From Campanula takesimana (taxonomy: Eukaryota > Streptophyta > Magnoliopsida > Asterales > Campanulaceae): DNA of 64,000 bases. The stretch covers positions 620,001 through 684,000 of the forward strand of contig JAOWBW010000180.1 in NCBI GenBank assembly GCA_026119855.1, in the 5' to 3' direction. This document shows, one piece after another, positions 11,201 to 23,134 of the stretch; position 1 is the first letter of the stretch; each line of letters opens with the position of its first letter. Position numbers and translations under genes: made by a program. The notes under the pieces were generated by a model. It did not search any database. It saw nothing but the letters and a program-made list of their open reading frames with translations, and had not been told where the DNA came from.

Positions 11201-14200
11201 ATTGACCGAATCCATACGTTACATTATATATGTTCTTAGACACATTTCAAACTATTATGTGCATGTACTGTCACGCACCTATATTGTCACCGTGCCACCG
11301 GCACGGGTAAGAGTACTAGTACGGATACAATATCCATCTTATCTATAGTAACTAGACCAAGCTTATCAGATCATCTTATTACTCATTTCCATCTCTAAAC
11401 GGATCTTTCATTTCTTGATAACCTTCCAACTATTTACGAAAAAAATCAGCATCAAATCTAAGTTTATTTTCATCATTAATATACTCCATTTTCAAGCCAC
11501 AAAAACATCTTAAAGTTTAGAAATTGTGGAAACCAGCAATATATGACATGCTTTAACAAACAAACCAACACACACACTTGCGAATTCTAACACCACTCAC
11601 CGGCAAAAATAAAAATAAAAATGTGCACAATGTGTAAGAAAGCGTGCAATTATCAATACTCCCTCCGTCCCACTCGAATTAGGACAAATTTCCATTTTAG
11701 GTGTCCCATTTGAATTAGGACAACCCAAGAATGGAAGTGTTTTATTTTATGGGGGACACATTCACACTCACAACGACTTTCCACTCATTATTCTCTACCC
11801 CACTTTCTCTCTCCTACTTCACTTTTCATACTCACAACACTTACTCCGCTAACACTTTTTCCTTAATCACTGTGCCCAACCCAAAAATCATAATTCTGGT
11901 GGGACGGAGGGAGTACATATCTTCCCTTCTTTTAGGTTAAACACCCTCACATCATTTTATGATAGTTACACAACAACTTTGAAGACAACATTGCACAACA
12001 TATTTTGTACAAGTACAACTACTTCCCCATGAAGTCCCTCTTAAAATATCAAACGACTTAATATAAAGGCATTATTTCCTTAGCGAACAATAAAACTAAC
12101 CAACTCCCATCAGTAACCTAATTGCTTTTTTCAATGAATGTGTAGAATCATGAAAACCATAAGCTTAGAAAGTTAAAGTCACTCTCTGAATGTAACATAA
12201 ACAAAAGGCACCAAGGGATCCATCTACGGGTGCATTACACGGTAACCACATACATCCTACAAGGAGTAACACCTCTTTTATCTTGTCTCCGTTAATGACT
12301 TACGAATAGAAGGATAAAATTTGGCAATACATATTATGTTGTTCTTTTCTACTGAGGGAATTTCCTACTAAAATCCGGTTTGGGTGTCAAGTCTTGACAA
12401 TCTTGAGAAAGGGCCCACCACAAGAGATTCTCTTAATATGGATATTCAAAGACACTGCCCAGGTAAATTTTTGTGCAACTTCTGCGTTGAAAACAAGAAG
12501 CACATTGTACTAGTTATACGGAACACTGTCTTAAAAGTGTCTGCTCCTCCTAGCATCCTTGTAACAATCAAAATCACAACTCAATGATAATTTTCTGCCT
12601 AAATTAGCACATTATTTTGATATTTTTAAGAATAAAATAGAAAACAGCTATGAAAATGCAGCATAGTAGGCTATTGCTATGAGCAAACCAATAACCCATA
12701 CCATCAGCATACTCCCTCTGTCACGAAATGATCTTCTCATTTGCCTTTTTCATTGTCCCAAAATGTTCTTCCCATTTCTACAATTTAGGCTTAAAAATGC
12801 ATAAACACAACATAGCTAGTGAAGCAAGTGTTCATATCCTTAAAAAGTTCGAATAGTCAAACGTGAAGATCATTTTGGGACGGAGAGAGTATTAAGTAAA
12901 GGGAGTGCAATAGATTGCTAGCTTAAGGGGACATTGAGAGCAAAATTCTTACAAGTCAGTAAGTAACCAAATTTTTCACAGAGAAGAAGTAACCAAAATT
13001 TATAAAGGATTCATGACAAAACATGGTTAGCTTGATATAACTTTCAAGGTTAACTACTCCAAAGACAACCGAACATTCATTAATTAGTTAAAAATACGTA
13101 CCAAAAAGAGGAGGAAATACTTGTAGTTCAATGCCCCAACACAGTTAACAACCCAAACACAATGATGGTCCATTTTCAGCACGCACCTCCCACCTAAATC
13201 AAAACAAAAGATCTTAATTCTTTCTTTGAAACCAGATTAAAAGAAATAAATACTTGAAAGCAATTAAAAAAAAAAACTCACAAACTGAACAATGGTGGCA
13301 CCGAGGTGGTTTCAACTGGTTACACTTCCGACAGTATCGGATCCTCGGATTAGCTGGATCGGATGCCAAAGCTCCAAAATCAGGTCCTGTCAATGGGTCT
13401 GTGTCTCCTCTCTCCTCATCTGTGGCAGGCCTATAATTTGGTGGCACACTTCCAGGGTCCGTAAAAACAACAGAAAAGTAACTCCATAGCAGCATCACCA
13501 ACTGCATTCATATTCATTACTGAAGTTAAAGCTCTAATTTCTGTTTACCTACCAGCTATACAAGTTCTAGTAGGAAATTCACAATCCAAATAATCTTTAC
13601 GAAAAAGTCAAAAGAAAGAAAAAGATGGCCAAAGTAAGCAAATTTGGTCAATGTGCAGCTAAATGAAAGACCTAAACAAAAAACGAAGACCATTTCAACA
13701 CAGAAGACCATAACATCGCCAGTCAACAAACTCATACCCCGCACTAAATCACTAAATTGACCAGTTATACCCTACAACTTTTAAGCTACCATAGCTGAAT
13801 TGCGCCCTTTTGCGTAAGAAAATCAACAATTATGGCTTGTAAATAGCTGAAATCTCCACAAAACAATAAAAAGGCTTTACAATTGACATCAAAAAGAACT
13901 AAAATCCATGAAGCATAGATAAAATTGCAACTTCATACGCATTAATTCAATAAAAAGTTCCTGAATTGATGCCCAACTAGCAGAATTTCTATGAATCACC
14001 TTACTTAATCTCTTTAATTAACATCAAAACAAAATCTACCAATCTATAATGTAAAACTGAATTCTGAATCCCTCCCAAAATGAATGCCCATGTTTGTTCT
14101 TGATCAAGAACAAAAATTGACATGTTTTGAGATCTTCAAAGGATACGAAAAACTCACCAAGCAATGAAAAATTATCAAGATAGCAACAGCAATGAGTGAA

Positions 14201-14367
14201 TCGAGGCCGCCGGAGGTCAAAGAAGGTCCATAGCTGGACAAAACGACAGCGTAATAGGTGACACCCACAACACCAAGAACCAGCAAGATCATGATCGAAC
14301 CCAAACCCCTCAAGGCCGTACAGAATTTGAACACATTCCAAGCCATCACAACTCCAGATCTATGCAT
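8214..14367 (-). CDS. DHHC-type protein S-acyltransferase (PAT), complete, seven exons
   Basis: Transfers palmitate from palmitoyl-CoA to cysteines of membrane proteins; a multi-pass enzyme of Golgi, ER or plasma membrane. Exons on the minus strand: 14158-14367, 13282-13501, 13102-13193, 10657-10780, 10482-10567, 10111-10176, 8214-8339. They join in frame to 307 residues, the usual size for plant PATs of the Arabidopsis PAT12/13/14 type. Two N-terminal membrane segments (about 15-40 and 52-82) precede the cysteine-rich domain (C127, C130, then CHHC). The catalytic DHHC is at residues 152-155, followed by two more membrane segments and the TTxE motif (241-244). The tail ends LEYPSKPELESPEF. 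Introns 3 and 6 (2.3 and 1.8 kb) are swollen by MITEs. It is divergent from rpl2 across about 2 kb. Membrane location is inferred from the family. Confidence 0.95.
8695..8951. repeat. Stowaway-like MITE in intron 6 of the DHHC gene
   Basis: Left end ATCCCTCCCTCCTGG; right end CCGGGACGGCGGGAGTA. Subterminal GTCGCACTTTC and GACATTTATT are inverted partners. The same subfamily as the copy at 10227-10418. Confidence 0.75.
8985..9125 (+). repeat. tRNA-derived SINE-like sequence
   Basis: GATTAGCCTAGTGGTGAAGG resembles a pol III box A and CGCAGGTTTGAATATC a box B, about 50 bases apart, as in tRNA-headed plant SINEs. It lies in intron 6 of the DHHC gene on the opposite strand. No clear target duplication or 3' tail was found. 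Confidence 0.45.
9510..9750. repeat. Degenerate Stowaway-like MITE
   Basis: TACTCCCTCTGTTCAAAACAAG marks a clear left end; the right end near 9750 (GAGCGGAAGGACTATTA) is only suggestive. Within intron 6 of the DHHC gene. Confidence 0.4.
10227..10418. repeat. Stowaway-like MITE in intron 5 of the DHHC gene
   Basis: TACTCCCTCCATCACATAAT at the left and TTATGGGACGGCGAGATTA at the right form inverted ends flanked by TA. The internal partners are ATGCCGCACTTTC and TGCGACATTTAT. Confidence 0.75.
11657..11915. repeat. Stowaway-like MITE in intron 3 of the DHHC gene
   Basis: Near-perfect ends TACTCCCTCCGTCCCAC and GTGGGACGGAGGGAGTA with TA at both borders. Confidence 0.9.
12710..12891. repeat. Stowaway-like MITE in intron 3 of the DHHC gene
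   Basis: TACTCCCTCTGTCACGAAAT and ATTTTGGGACGGAGAGAGTA are inverted ends; the ATGATCTTCTCATTTG body places it with 36764-36945 and 60174-60357. Confidence 0.85.
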
Positions 14368-14875
14368 AATCCCCCAAAACTAAATAATTTTGAATTTCAA
14401 ATCCGAAATCCAAATTAAAAATTAAAAAAGAACAGAAACTTTAATTTTTTTTTTTTCTCTCTGCTTTGCAGTTGATTAAGCTTTTGATTACAAAGATCGA
14501 ATTCTGTCGACTCTTTTGATGTGGGTTTGGTCAGAAATTATGTTGTTTGTAGAGGGGTTTATGAAATTTTAGGTGAGAGGGAAGAGGAATCCATAGATTA
14601 GGTGTTTAGAGAGAGAAAAAGAGGGGAGAGAGAAAGAGTGAAAAACAAGAGACTTTCTTTTCTACGGAGGGAATGATGTGATTAAATTTTGGGAAATTTT
14701 CTGTATTTATTTTGAAATGAAATTTGGTAATGTTTAGTTAAAAAGATTTATTTATGGAATTATATGCCTTGATTTCTCTGGTCACCTTCAAGAAATCTAG
14801 AAGGCCATAGTATTATTATGTGTTTCGGTTTCATTTCCTGACCATGACATTATAAGTTCCCACCAGCCTATATAC

Positions 14876-15137
14876 TACTCCCTCTGTCCTTAAATGAGTG
14901 TCCATTTTTAAGAAATCTTTGTCTCTAAATGAGTGTCTTTTTTGAACATAACTTTCTCCCTAAACGTTTTTTTTCGAAAAAAATTTCACCGGATTTTTTA
15001 TACGTGCAAAACTAAAGATTTGGAAAGGAGATTACAAGATTATATATGAATCGTTGTTACCAAATTGTTCAAAAAGTTGAGATTTTCAGTGTCCCTTAAA
15101 ATGAAATTTGGACACTCATTTAGGGACAGAGGGAGTA
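14876..15137. repeat. Stowaway-like MITE (AAATGAGTGTCCATTTT subfamily)
   Basis: Ends TACTCCCTCTGTCCTTAAAT and ATTTAGGGACAGAGGGAGTA flanked by TA. The same subfamily as 35675-35922 and the decayed copy at 43627-43890. It lies in the divergent promoter region between the DHHC gene and rpl2. Confidence 0.9.
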
Positions 15138-15382
15138 ATATTTTTATGATTTCACTTTCTTCAAATTATAACTAAAAAATTTATTCTTCAAATTAATTTA
15201 TTATCTACAAATTAATCTTTCTTTAAAGTAATTTTGTCACATCATCAATTAATAGTCTCTCCGTCACATAACTTTTATGCACAAATTTATTTTTGGACAT
15301 TCATTGATAAGTCACACTATCCTAAAATGACAAATAATTTTTAATATTCTTCTCACTCATTCTCTCTTTAACTTTAATTTTA

Positions 15383-15920
15383 TACTCCCTCCGTCCCTTT
15401 TTAACTTACTCCCTCCGTCCCGGAGTAAGAGTCATACCCCTCATTTGCACGCTTATTAATAAATATTAGAAGTGATGTAAATGTTGTGAGTGTAAAAGTA
15501 AAGTAGGAGAGAGAATGAGAGAGAGAATAGTGAATTGATTGGTGTTGTGAGTATAAAAATAAAATATGAGAGAGATCGAGTGGGGTGAATAGTAAAAGTT
15601 CTTTGCCATTTTAGGAATATGACTCTTACTCTGGGACGTATCAAAATGGAAAGTAGACTCTTACTCTAGGACGGAGGGAGTACAATTTTTGGGTTGGGCA
15701 CATTATTTATGGAACAAGTGAAAAGGTTGATGTGTTGTGAGTGTAGATAGTTGAGTAAGAGAGAGAAAGTGGGGTAGAAAATAGTAAGTGGATGGTTGTT
15801 GTGAGTATGACAAGTGGGTCCCATTATTGTATTAAAACATTTCCTTTTTGAGACTTTGTAGAGTAAAGTAAGACAACCAAAATAGCAAATTTTGTAAATT
15901 AAAGAGGGACGAAGAGAGTA
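15383..15920. mobile_element. Middle MITE of a three-level nest
   Basis: TACTCCCTCCGTCCCTTTTT at the left, GAGGGACGAAGAGAGTA at the right; the body (TTTTGGGTTGGGCACATT ... GTTGATGTGTTGTGAGTGTAG) matches the element at 46602-47273. It sits in a TA of the outer MITE and is itself split by the element at 15407-15682. Confidence 0.85.
15407..15682. mobile_element. Innermost MITE of the nest
   Basis: TACTCCCTCCGTCCCGGAGT at the left, CTAGGACGGAGGGAGTA at the right, with TA at both borders inside the middle MITE. The inner partners AAGAGTCATA and TATGACTCTTACT form the extended inverted repeat. Confidence 0.85.
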
Positions 15921-16342
15921 CTCACAACACCAATCAACCTACTATTCCCTACCACATTATCTCTTCTACTTCACTTTTCACATTCACAATAACTACACAC
16001 TACTATTCATCAATTAATTTCAGTGCACAACTCATTTTGTACATATCATTATACATTCAAATATGTATGTATAAAAATTATACATTTTCTCTATTATTTG
16101 ATTTAAATACTAAAATTACTGGGTAACAGACAACAGTATTACAATTTTGACAACAGTATTACAATTTTGTATTATTTATTTAATACGATATTAATTTGGA
16201 ATTCAGTTCAACCATTTGATAGTTATAAACCCTACTAATGTGGAGTATTCTAAGCAGACCATTTAATTCCCTCAAATTTTCTCCGTATTCTTGAAAATTT
16301 TCTCTCTTGGATGAACCACACCACTAACACAAGTAAAAAAAG

Positions 16343-17943
16343 ATGATCCATCATCTCTTAAGATCCGCTCTCACTAGAAATACACAGGTCTCAAATTACT
16401 CCCTCACCTTGTCTCTTCTTTCTGATGCTTATATGCTGCATTCACCATTTTCTTTGCAAAATTTTAACTTTCTTTTTTGTTCCCCCAATTTCTGATGCGC
16501 TTATTCACTGTTGTTGTTTCATTTTTTCAAGATTGGTTTTACCTTTTTCCTTTCTTTTTGAGTTTTCTGAACTTCTTTAACAGTGTAATTTTGTGCACTC
16601 AAGATGTTTGATGTAATGTTGCTGAGGGAATATGGTATACTATAATGGAGGTGAGGGGTTATTTTTAGAGCATGATAACTTTGATTGGTATGTTATTGAG
16701 AATCAAAAGAAAAAAAAAAAAAAAAAAACTCATTTTTAGTGGGAATGTTGTTTTAGTATGGGAAAACGACTATATGTGTTTGGCAGTTATGAAATATAAG
16801 CATTTGGTTTACTAGTACGATTAGGTTTGGGTGGATTGTGATTCTTTTGCAATCCTGATTATCCAGTTTAAGTGATATTCTTACCATTTCTTACAGGCGT
16901 TTTCGTCTGTAAAACATGTAGGAGGAGGCTCTAGGAATTTGGTGGATAATAAAATTGTGCCTCCTCCTTTACTGGCCAGATGGAATTGTACGGTTTCAGA
17001 GTTCACAGAAAACACGCCTCTTAGACAATTCACTTTGAACAAAGGGAAGTCTACTGGTAGGAATTCCTCAGGGCGTATTACGTCTTTTCACAGAGGAGGT
17101 GGAGCAAAGCGATTGAGGAGAAGAATTGATCTAAAGCGAAGCACTTCAGCTTTGGGTGTTATAGAAAGGATAGAATATGACCCTAATCGTTCTTCTCGAA
17201 TCGCTTTAGTACGATGGCAAAAGGGGGTGCATCTGAACCGCCAGAGGACATGCAATAGTATAGATGAGTTCCTTCCGCCACGTAAGATCCTCGAACCTAC
17301 TGAAACCACAATAGGTGGTTCATTTTCCTACTCTTCCCTGCATGGGATGGTGGATCAAAGAAAGGTAGTACGCTTTCCTCCTACACGGTTGGTGGGTAAA
17401 GTGGTTGGCCTTCCTAACAGAATGCCGCCTTGGTCAAAGAGCCCTTTTACTAGTAAGGGTGTTGGAGATAGAAAAAGTACCACGAAAGATGTTTTCTTCT
17501 CTACCCTCTCATCTGCAAAGGCTAGAAAAAGTGATGTTTCCCTTTCCATTGATAGTCCTTTTGGTTTCCCAAGGATAGTGGTGGCTGGGGCAAAGCCTGC
17601 ATTCTTTGCACTACGAAAGAAAGGGGAAGTCGCGGAAGAAAAAGGTCTCTCTCGTACCATGATTCAAAAGTGGGGAAGCGATAGCATTTTCAATGCACAT
17701 TGGATCAAACGTAAAGCAGCTCTTTCTTGGCAGGCTTTTGGGCGGCAAGAGAGTTTGGGGCTAGTTGGAACTGCTGAGCATTACACATTGAACCCGAAGA
17801 CGGATCAAGGTAATACATTGAAGTCGAAGACAGAATTTCACAAAGTCGATCGTGTACCTGTCTCTTATATTATAGCCAGTCATCAATTGGAAGCGGGGAT
17901 GATGGTGATGAATTGTGATTGGTCCAATCCAATTCATAACTGA
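16343..17943 (+). CDS. rpl2: Nuclear-encoded mitochondrial ribosomal protein L2 (5' half), with presequence exon
   Basis: Large-subunit protein uL2 of the mitochondrial ribosome. Exon 1 (16343-16387) encodes MIHHLLRSALTRNTQ, an Arg-rich, acid-free start typical of a mitochondrial presequence. Exon 2 (16897-17943) continues in frame with AFSSVKHVGG and then the uL2 core (LRQFTLNKGKSTGRNSSGRI, FHRGGGAKRLRRRIDLKRS, IEYDPNRSSRIALVRW). Total is 363 residues. A long insert (about residues 140-330) of the kind found in plant mitochondrial rpl2 includes GAKPAFFALRKKGE and KRKAALSWQAFGRQ. The reading frame ends soon after ASHQLEAGMMVMNCDWS, the position where split rpl2 genes break; the C-terminal peptidyl-transferase-proximal half is absent here and must be encoded elsewhere. 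The frame is open upstream of 16939, so the true start is the exon-1 ATG. Gene identity is firm; targeting is inferred. Confidence 0.92.
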
Positions 17944-19543
17944 AGAAGTGATATTCTGAGAAGTGAGCAGCTGATCAGAAAGAAAGCATTCGGCGATAGC
18001 ATATACTTTGGCCTTGGCTTGGGCTTCTTTATTGTTTCAGCTTGTCGTTCAACTTGATTAAGCGTAGACAAAATATTTAGTTTAGATAAATGGGTGGAAC
18101 GATTTTTTCTTACCATTTGGTCTGCCTAGTTGAAGCAGTTTCTCAATAAATACATTGGTATTAGCTTGCTTCTCTGAATTTGAAGCTCTTAAAGTAATTT
18201 TGGTGACTCAGTTACTGGATATAGTTGGGCTGTGTGCAGTATCTGCTGACTTTGAATGGTATATTCTTAATAATCAAAGTGGTATTTCAGTGGGAATCAC
18301 ACTCCAGCTATTAGCGATTTAATTTCTTATTGTACATATGAAAAAGAAAGTATCTCGATGTCTATGATGCACTGCTTTAGGTACAATCTTCCTTTATCTT
18401 CTCTTGCTGCTCTGTTCAACTTCTTGACACTGGTTTTCATTTGATTGCGCTCTTCAACGACTATTATTGTCCATTATAAGAAATCCAACACATATTATCT
18501 ATATGGTATATAATTTTATTGATGTGAGTTTTTGAATGAACCTGATAGTAAATATTGATCTGTGATCTCCAAAGAGTGATGATAAGTTTACCGGCAATTG
18601 CCTCAAGGAGCGACTAGCCTATTGGTGCAGTTGCCTGCTGAAACAGCCGCTAAAAGGGGTCAAGCAGGAAAGGCGACCAAGAGCTTTCAAAAGCGATCAG
18701 CAGAGATGACCGCTGTTTGTTAAGGAATAATATGCATTAAAAGTGCATAGCTATATTTTTAACTTCACTATCTGCTCTCTTCCTTCTTGTTTTCAGGCAC
18801 CCATACTTTTCAAATGTTTCTCGAGGCAGGAAAACAAGGTAAAGAAAGCATTGCTGGTCCATGGAGGAGGGTACTGAAAAGCATGCACTGAAGGGCTCTG
18901 ATATTAAAGGTCAGAAATCTAATAAGTATATATTACACATATAATCTGTATAGATACCGTGCTATAGTTTCTTGTTCTTACATCCATACATAGTTTTTCA
19001 AATGTTTCTGTTCTTTGACTTTCTTAGCGTTATGTACTCGACTTTGCCTCTTCTGGGGGAGTTAGAAAAATATACAGATGCGTATACACCGTATTGTATT
19101 TGATAAGTGTTCTCTAGCCAATTTAGAAGAATTCTTGTTACAATACATAGATGTATCATCAAGCTTTGTCGTCCCATCTGGGGTCCAATCATTGCTACTG
19201 TCACTACTTGGAATATTCGGGGGATTTAAATATTATCACTAAATAATAGGAACAATCATCCACATCAAGCATAATTTTGAGATCTGTAGTGATAAATGTA
19301 TGATCAAGCTTTGTCGAAATTGCAGTTCCTTTGCCTCTGTTTTTTGATTTGTGCTAGCGTCTTTTAACTGATGTTTACTTGTGTCAGGTTGATTCCTACT
19401 AGCGGCTTAGGAGCACAATTTTACCCCTCCATATTAAATCCTACTTCAAGCTGGTGCAAAGTAGACTTTCTTTTTGTAGTTTATCCTCCATAAAATGGTT
19501 ATGGTTTGGAGGATGATAGGGGATAGAATGCATTGATATCATA
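17944..19543. other. 3' flank of rpl2, no further gene seen
   Basis: Probably holds the rpl2 3' UTR; acceptor-like TTGTTTTCAG at about 18785-18794 and short GC-balanced stretches at 18580-18720 and 18795-18905 could be spliced 3'-UTR exons. No open frame of recognisable family. Confidence 0.4.
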
Positions 19544-19829
19544 TACTCCCTCCGTCCCAGCAGAAGTGTCACCAATTTTTGGGACACGGGGATTAAGAAA
19601 AGGTAGTAGGTGTGTGGTAAAAAATGAAGAGAGAGAATGAGTGGGGTAAATAGTAGTGTTGGTTGAATAAAATGAGTGGTGGAAAATGAGAAGAGAATTT
19701 GAGTGGGGTTAAATGGTGGGGTTGGTTGAATATAAATATATTAAAACATTTCCATTTTGGGTAGTGACAGTTGTGCTGGGACGGACCAAAAGGGAAATAA
19801 GTGACACTTCTGCTGGGACGGAGGGAGTA
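19544..19829. repeat. Stowaway-like MITE with long inverted ends
   Basis: TACTCCCTCCGTCCCAGCAG and CTGCTGGGACGGAGGGAGTA are perfect inverted ends extending through AGAAGTGTCAC. Borders are TA. Confidence 0.92.
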
Positions 19830-19952
19830 TAAACAAAACATTAAGAATGAATTCAACTAGATACTTGTATAGTCCTCATTTTTTTTCCTTCCCCTCTTTG
19901 GTTTGTGAAAAAAAGAGAGACAAATATACTGATGTTGGATACAGACAAATGG

Positions 19953-20037
19953 TACTACCTCCGTCTCAAAATGAATCTCCAAATTTACTCTTGATCAATA
20001 GCAAATTTGAACATTTCATACTGGGACGGAGGGAGTA
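19953..20037. repeat. Very short (about 85 bp) Stowaway-like MITE
   Basis: TACTACCTCCGTCTCAAAAT and ATACTGGGACGGAGGGAGTA flank only about 45 bp of interior with inverted CAAATTTAC / AAATTTG. Confidence 0.75.
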
Positions 20038-20833
20038 GTATCAAGCTTATACTAACCTACCCACTCCATAAATAATTGAAGTAATAGAAAAACAAATAAT
20101 TGTAAAAATTTATCTACAGAATCATAAGCAATTTCTTTTTCCTCAGTTGTCAGCGCAAGCGTAGAGAGAGAGAGAGATGGAAGGAGCAGAATAAGGATAG
20201 TACTTAGGCTGGATCTAAAAAATTATAATTTGAAAGTATTTTCTCAGTTTTAATCAAATCATAAACTGTTCTACTTGAGAGCTTAATTTCCAAACATTAT
20301 GAATTGGAAAATTCAAAGTACTGATGATCTATTCTTCTAAACCAAACTAATAAATACTAAATAAATAAGAGTAGTAATATTGTTGATGGGATTGGGGAGG
20401 TCAACTGTCGTGTTGTGTAGCAAAGACGTGAAGGTGAATGATGAAAAACGTGGAGCAATGTTGATTTTATTTGAACGGACTTTGAGAAATTTGGGAGCTC
20501 TGTATTATATATGGTACGTGTTCTTACTTTTCCACTGCAGATAAAACTGTTCTATGCAATTTACATGATTCTTTGCTAGATTTATTCTTTGTTTTATTAA
20601 TAATCGCAAGATAAATGAACGATGGCGTAGAGGACATTGTAACATGTATAACAATATTCATTCGTGTCTAAAAATACATACTCATAACATACAAAAATAC
20701 TTGTACATACATGTCAGAAACCAGAAACGTATGTAGAAAAACTCAAAAAAAAAAAAAAAACTCAAAAAAGTCATAAATTGCTCTGTCCAGAAGGACTTAT
20801 TCTACGAAAAATTAAACTCGGGAAATTCTTGAA
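20038..20833. other. Intergenic, 3' flank of SDR gene A
   Basis: No gene seen. It contains a (GA)n tract at about 20164-20176 and, next to 20833, the likely 3' UTR of gene A, which reads leftward. Confidence 0.5.
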
Positions 20834-22327
20834 CTAGTCAGAGAACATGCCCCTCTCTTTGCAACTCTGAATAGCTCCATCAAACGTTGCCTCGAATCCA
20901 TACTTATACTTGAATCCAGTGTCCAAAAGCTTCTTCTGCGAGTAGTTTGATTTCTTGATCCCTGCCGCCACTTTCTCAGAATAACTGCATATCAAAAATG
21001 GCATATTTGTTAATATCATTCTCATTAACGACGAAAATTAAGATCAAGAAATGAGCAAAAATATGAACTTACTCGATATGTGGTACTTTGAGTTCAGGGT
21101 AGGTTGAGAGGAACTTATGCAACTCATCGATAGTGACTTCAAAAGATGAGCAAATGTACCTCCCCTTTGCGTTCGGGTACTCGTAAAGATGGATTTGCGC
21201 AGCCGCCACGTCATCAACATGGACGGTTGGGAAGCTACTGAAAGCTGTGGGGTCCCCAAACACCATAGGCATTGTCATCCGGATCGATTCTGGGTGATTC
21301 GGAGTACTAAACGGGCCCGTTATAAACGACGGGTTAATCGTGACAACATCCAGTCCACTCTTCTCAGCAAAGTCAACAACAGCCTTTTCGGTCAACGTCT
21401 TTGACAGAATGTAAGTTCCTCCAACGCTCATTAGATAAGTTCTGACAAAATCCATATCGCTCCATGAATCTTCATCAGGAGATTCTTCGTCTTTGCCATT
21501 GAAGGAAACTGCGACTGTGCTGGAAGTGTGAATAACTCGTTTGACCGTCTTGGAGTCAACGGCTGCTCGTAAAATGCCTAGAGTTGCGTTTATGGCTCTA
21601 TTTGTGACTACTTCATCGGACTCTGTTCCGCTGAGGATTTCCATGGGATGAGCTACGTGGAATACTCCATCGCAGCCGTTGATGGCGGGTGCGAAGCTCT
21701 CTGGCTTGTCTAGATCCGCGCTAAATAGCTTGAGTCTTTCTGATGCACCTGGTAAGTTTGTGAGGTACCCAACATCTCTGTTGGTGCCTGCAATAATATG
21801 TCAAATTGAATTTGTAAGAAATAGTAGAGGTTATAAAACAAACAAAAAAAATGTTTGTATAGAATCGGCCGATCTGGGTAGTGCAGTCCGATTGCATAAC
21901 AGTTAATTGATCAAATTTGATATTTGGTTTATAAATCAACCACACATATTTTACTTAACATTTCCCTGCAAAACTTTTATATTTATATCTCAACCATTCA
22001 AGTATGATTCATGAATTTGGGTTATCCAATACAGCCGACTGCTATGCAGTTTGACTGCTTGCACTTGGTGCTGGCTAGATGATTAGTTCTAGCAACTGGC
22101 TCCGACTCAGTGCTTCTCCTTTTCATCACGATATCAGTCATAATAACGATACATGAACAATAAGATCGATACACAATTGAACTCGAAATGAAGATATATA
22201 TACTTATATACATACCTCTCATGGTAGTATGAACTGTGTAGCCAGCATCAAGAAGCTGGATGATGAGTCTTGAAGCTAAGAAACCAGTTCCTCCAGTCAC
22301 ACAAACTGTTCCTTTGCTTGCTGCCAT
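20834..22327 (-). CDS. SDR gene A: dihydroflavonol/vestitone reductase-like, complete
   Basis: NADPH-dependent reductase of the extended SDR (DFR, anthocyanidin reductase, vestitone reductase, cinnamoyl-CoA reductase) family; cytosolic, substrate unknown. Three exons: 22216-22327, 21073-21787, 20834-20984, total 325 residues. The Rossmann signature TGGTGFLAS is at residues 11-19. The catalytic Ser is in HTSSTVAV (about 126-127) and YILSK gives Tyr163 and Lys167. PSFITGPF and VHVDDVAAAQIHL mark the substrate-side half. It ends GFEATFDGAIQSCKERGMFSD. It is the only inverted member; its first exon encodes almost the same peptide as gene B. In gene D this exon 2 is two exons. The closest characterised relative by eye is legume vestitone reductase; this does not prove activity. 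Confidence 0.93.
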
Positions 22328-22599
22328 GGTTGATTGATAGATAGATCTCTTAATTTATCTTTAGAAATTGAAAATTAATGAAGAAGATGAAGATGTGTAA
22401 TATATATATATGATTTGTATTTGAAGTGGGATATGAAGTTACATGTTTGATGAATGTATTTATAGATATCAGTTTTTTCTGTGGTCAATCTTGATGGCTA
22501 GATCTCAACTCAGGGTGAAAGTCAACTTTATGTTTGAATGCGCGGAGCAGTTTCATTTCTTTCTTTCAAAAGTCTTCGGAACATTATTGTATTACGGAG

Positions 22600-22985
22600 T
22601 ACTCTCTCCGTCCCAAAACACCTTGCACACTTTTGAGGATGCACGGAAATTAAAGAATGATCAACAATTCAATTTATTTTCAATTAGGCCTTGCTCTAGC
22701 TTCTTTAGGGGTTATTACTTCCTTGGTAGCTCAACACATGCACTCTTTACCTGCGTATGCATTTATAGTATATATATTCAAAAGTATTGTGAGTGGAAAA
22801 GAGGTTGTGAGTGTGATAAGTTGAGTGAGATCTACAAGTGGGGCCCAAAAGTAAGTGTGTGAGTATGATAAGTGGGGTAGAGAGAATAGAAAAACAGTAA
22901 ATTTTGAACATTTTAGGAAAGGGGACTTACCAATGGGACACCCAAAAAAGAAATAAGTACAAGGTGTTTTGGGACGGAGGGAGTA
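22600..22985. repeat. Stowaway-like MITE upstream of SDR gene A
   Basis: TACTCTCTCCGTCCCAAAAC and GTTTTGGGACGGAGGGAGTA are inverted ends extended by ACCTTG / CAAGGT, with TA borders. It lies about 270 bp upstream of the gene A start codon. Confidence 0.9.
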
Positions 22986-23134
22986 TTATATTATTATGCT
23001 CACGGAGTACTATTTTATTGGTAACATGTGATATACATTAATTTCTTTTTGAAAAATGAAATCCTGGTTGCCCTCAGGCTGATATTAATATCCATCCTTC
23101 TCAAACAATTATTGCTTTTAATTTTTTCATGAAG

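Larger units (their letters stand above)
15253..16045. mobile_element. Outer Stowaway-like MITE, interrupted
   Basis: The left part (15253-15384) and right part (15919-16045) together match, in the opposite orientation, the intact MITE at 23135-23427, including AAGTCACACTATCCTAAAATG, CAATCAACCTACTATTCCCTA and ACAACTCATTTTGTACATA. The two halves are separated exactly at a TA by the element at 15383-15920. The right terminus is decayed. Confidence 0.8.

Noticed and set aside
17355..17660. 101-codon minus-strand frame opposite rpl2
   Set aside because: It is the shadow of the conserved plus-strand rpl2 frame.
16939..17943. rpl2 starting inside the large exon at a TTG codon
   Set aside because: The frame is open back to the acceptor at 16896 and joins a presequence exon with ATG at 16343.
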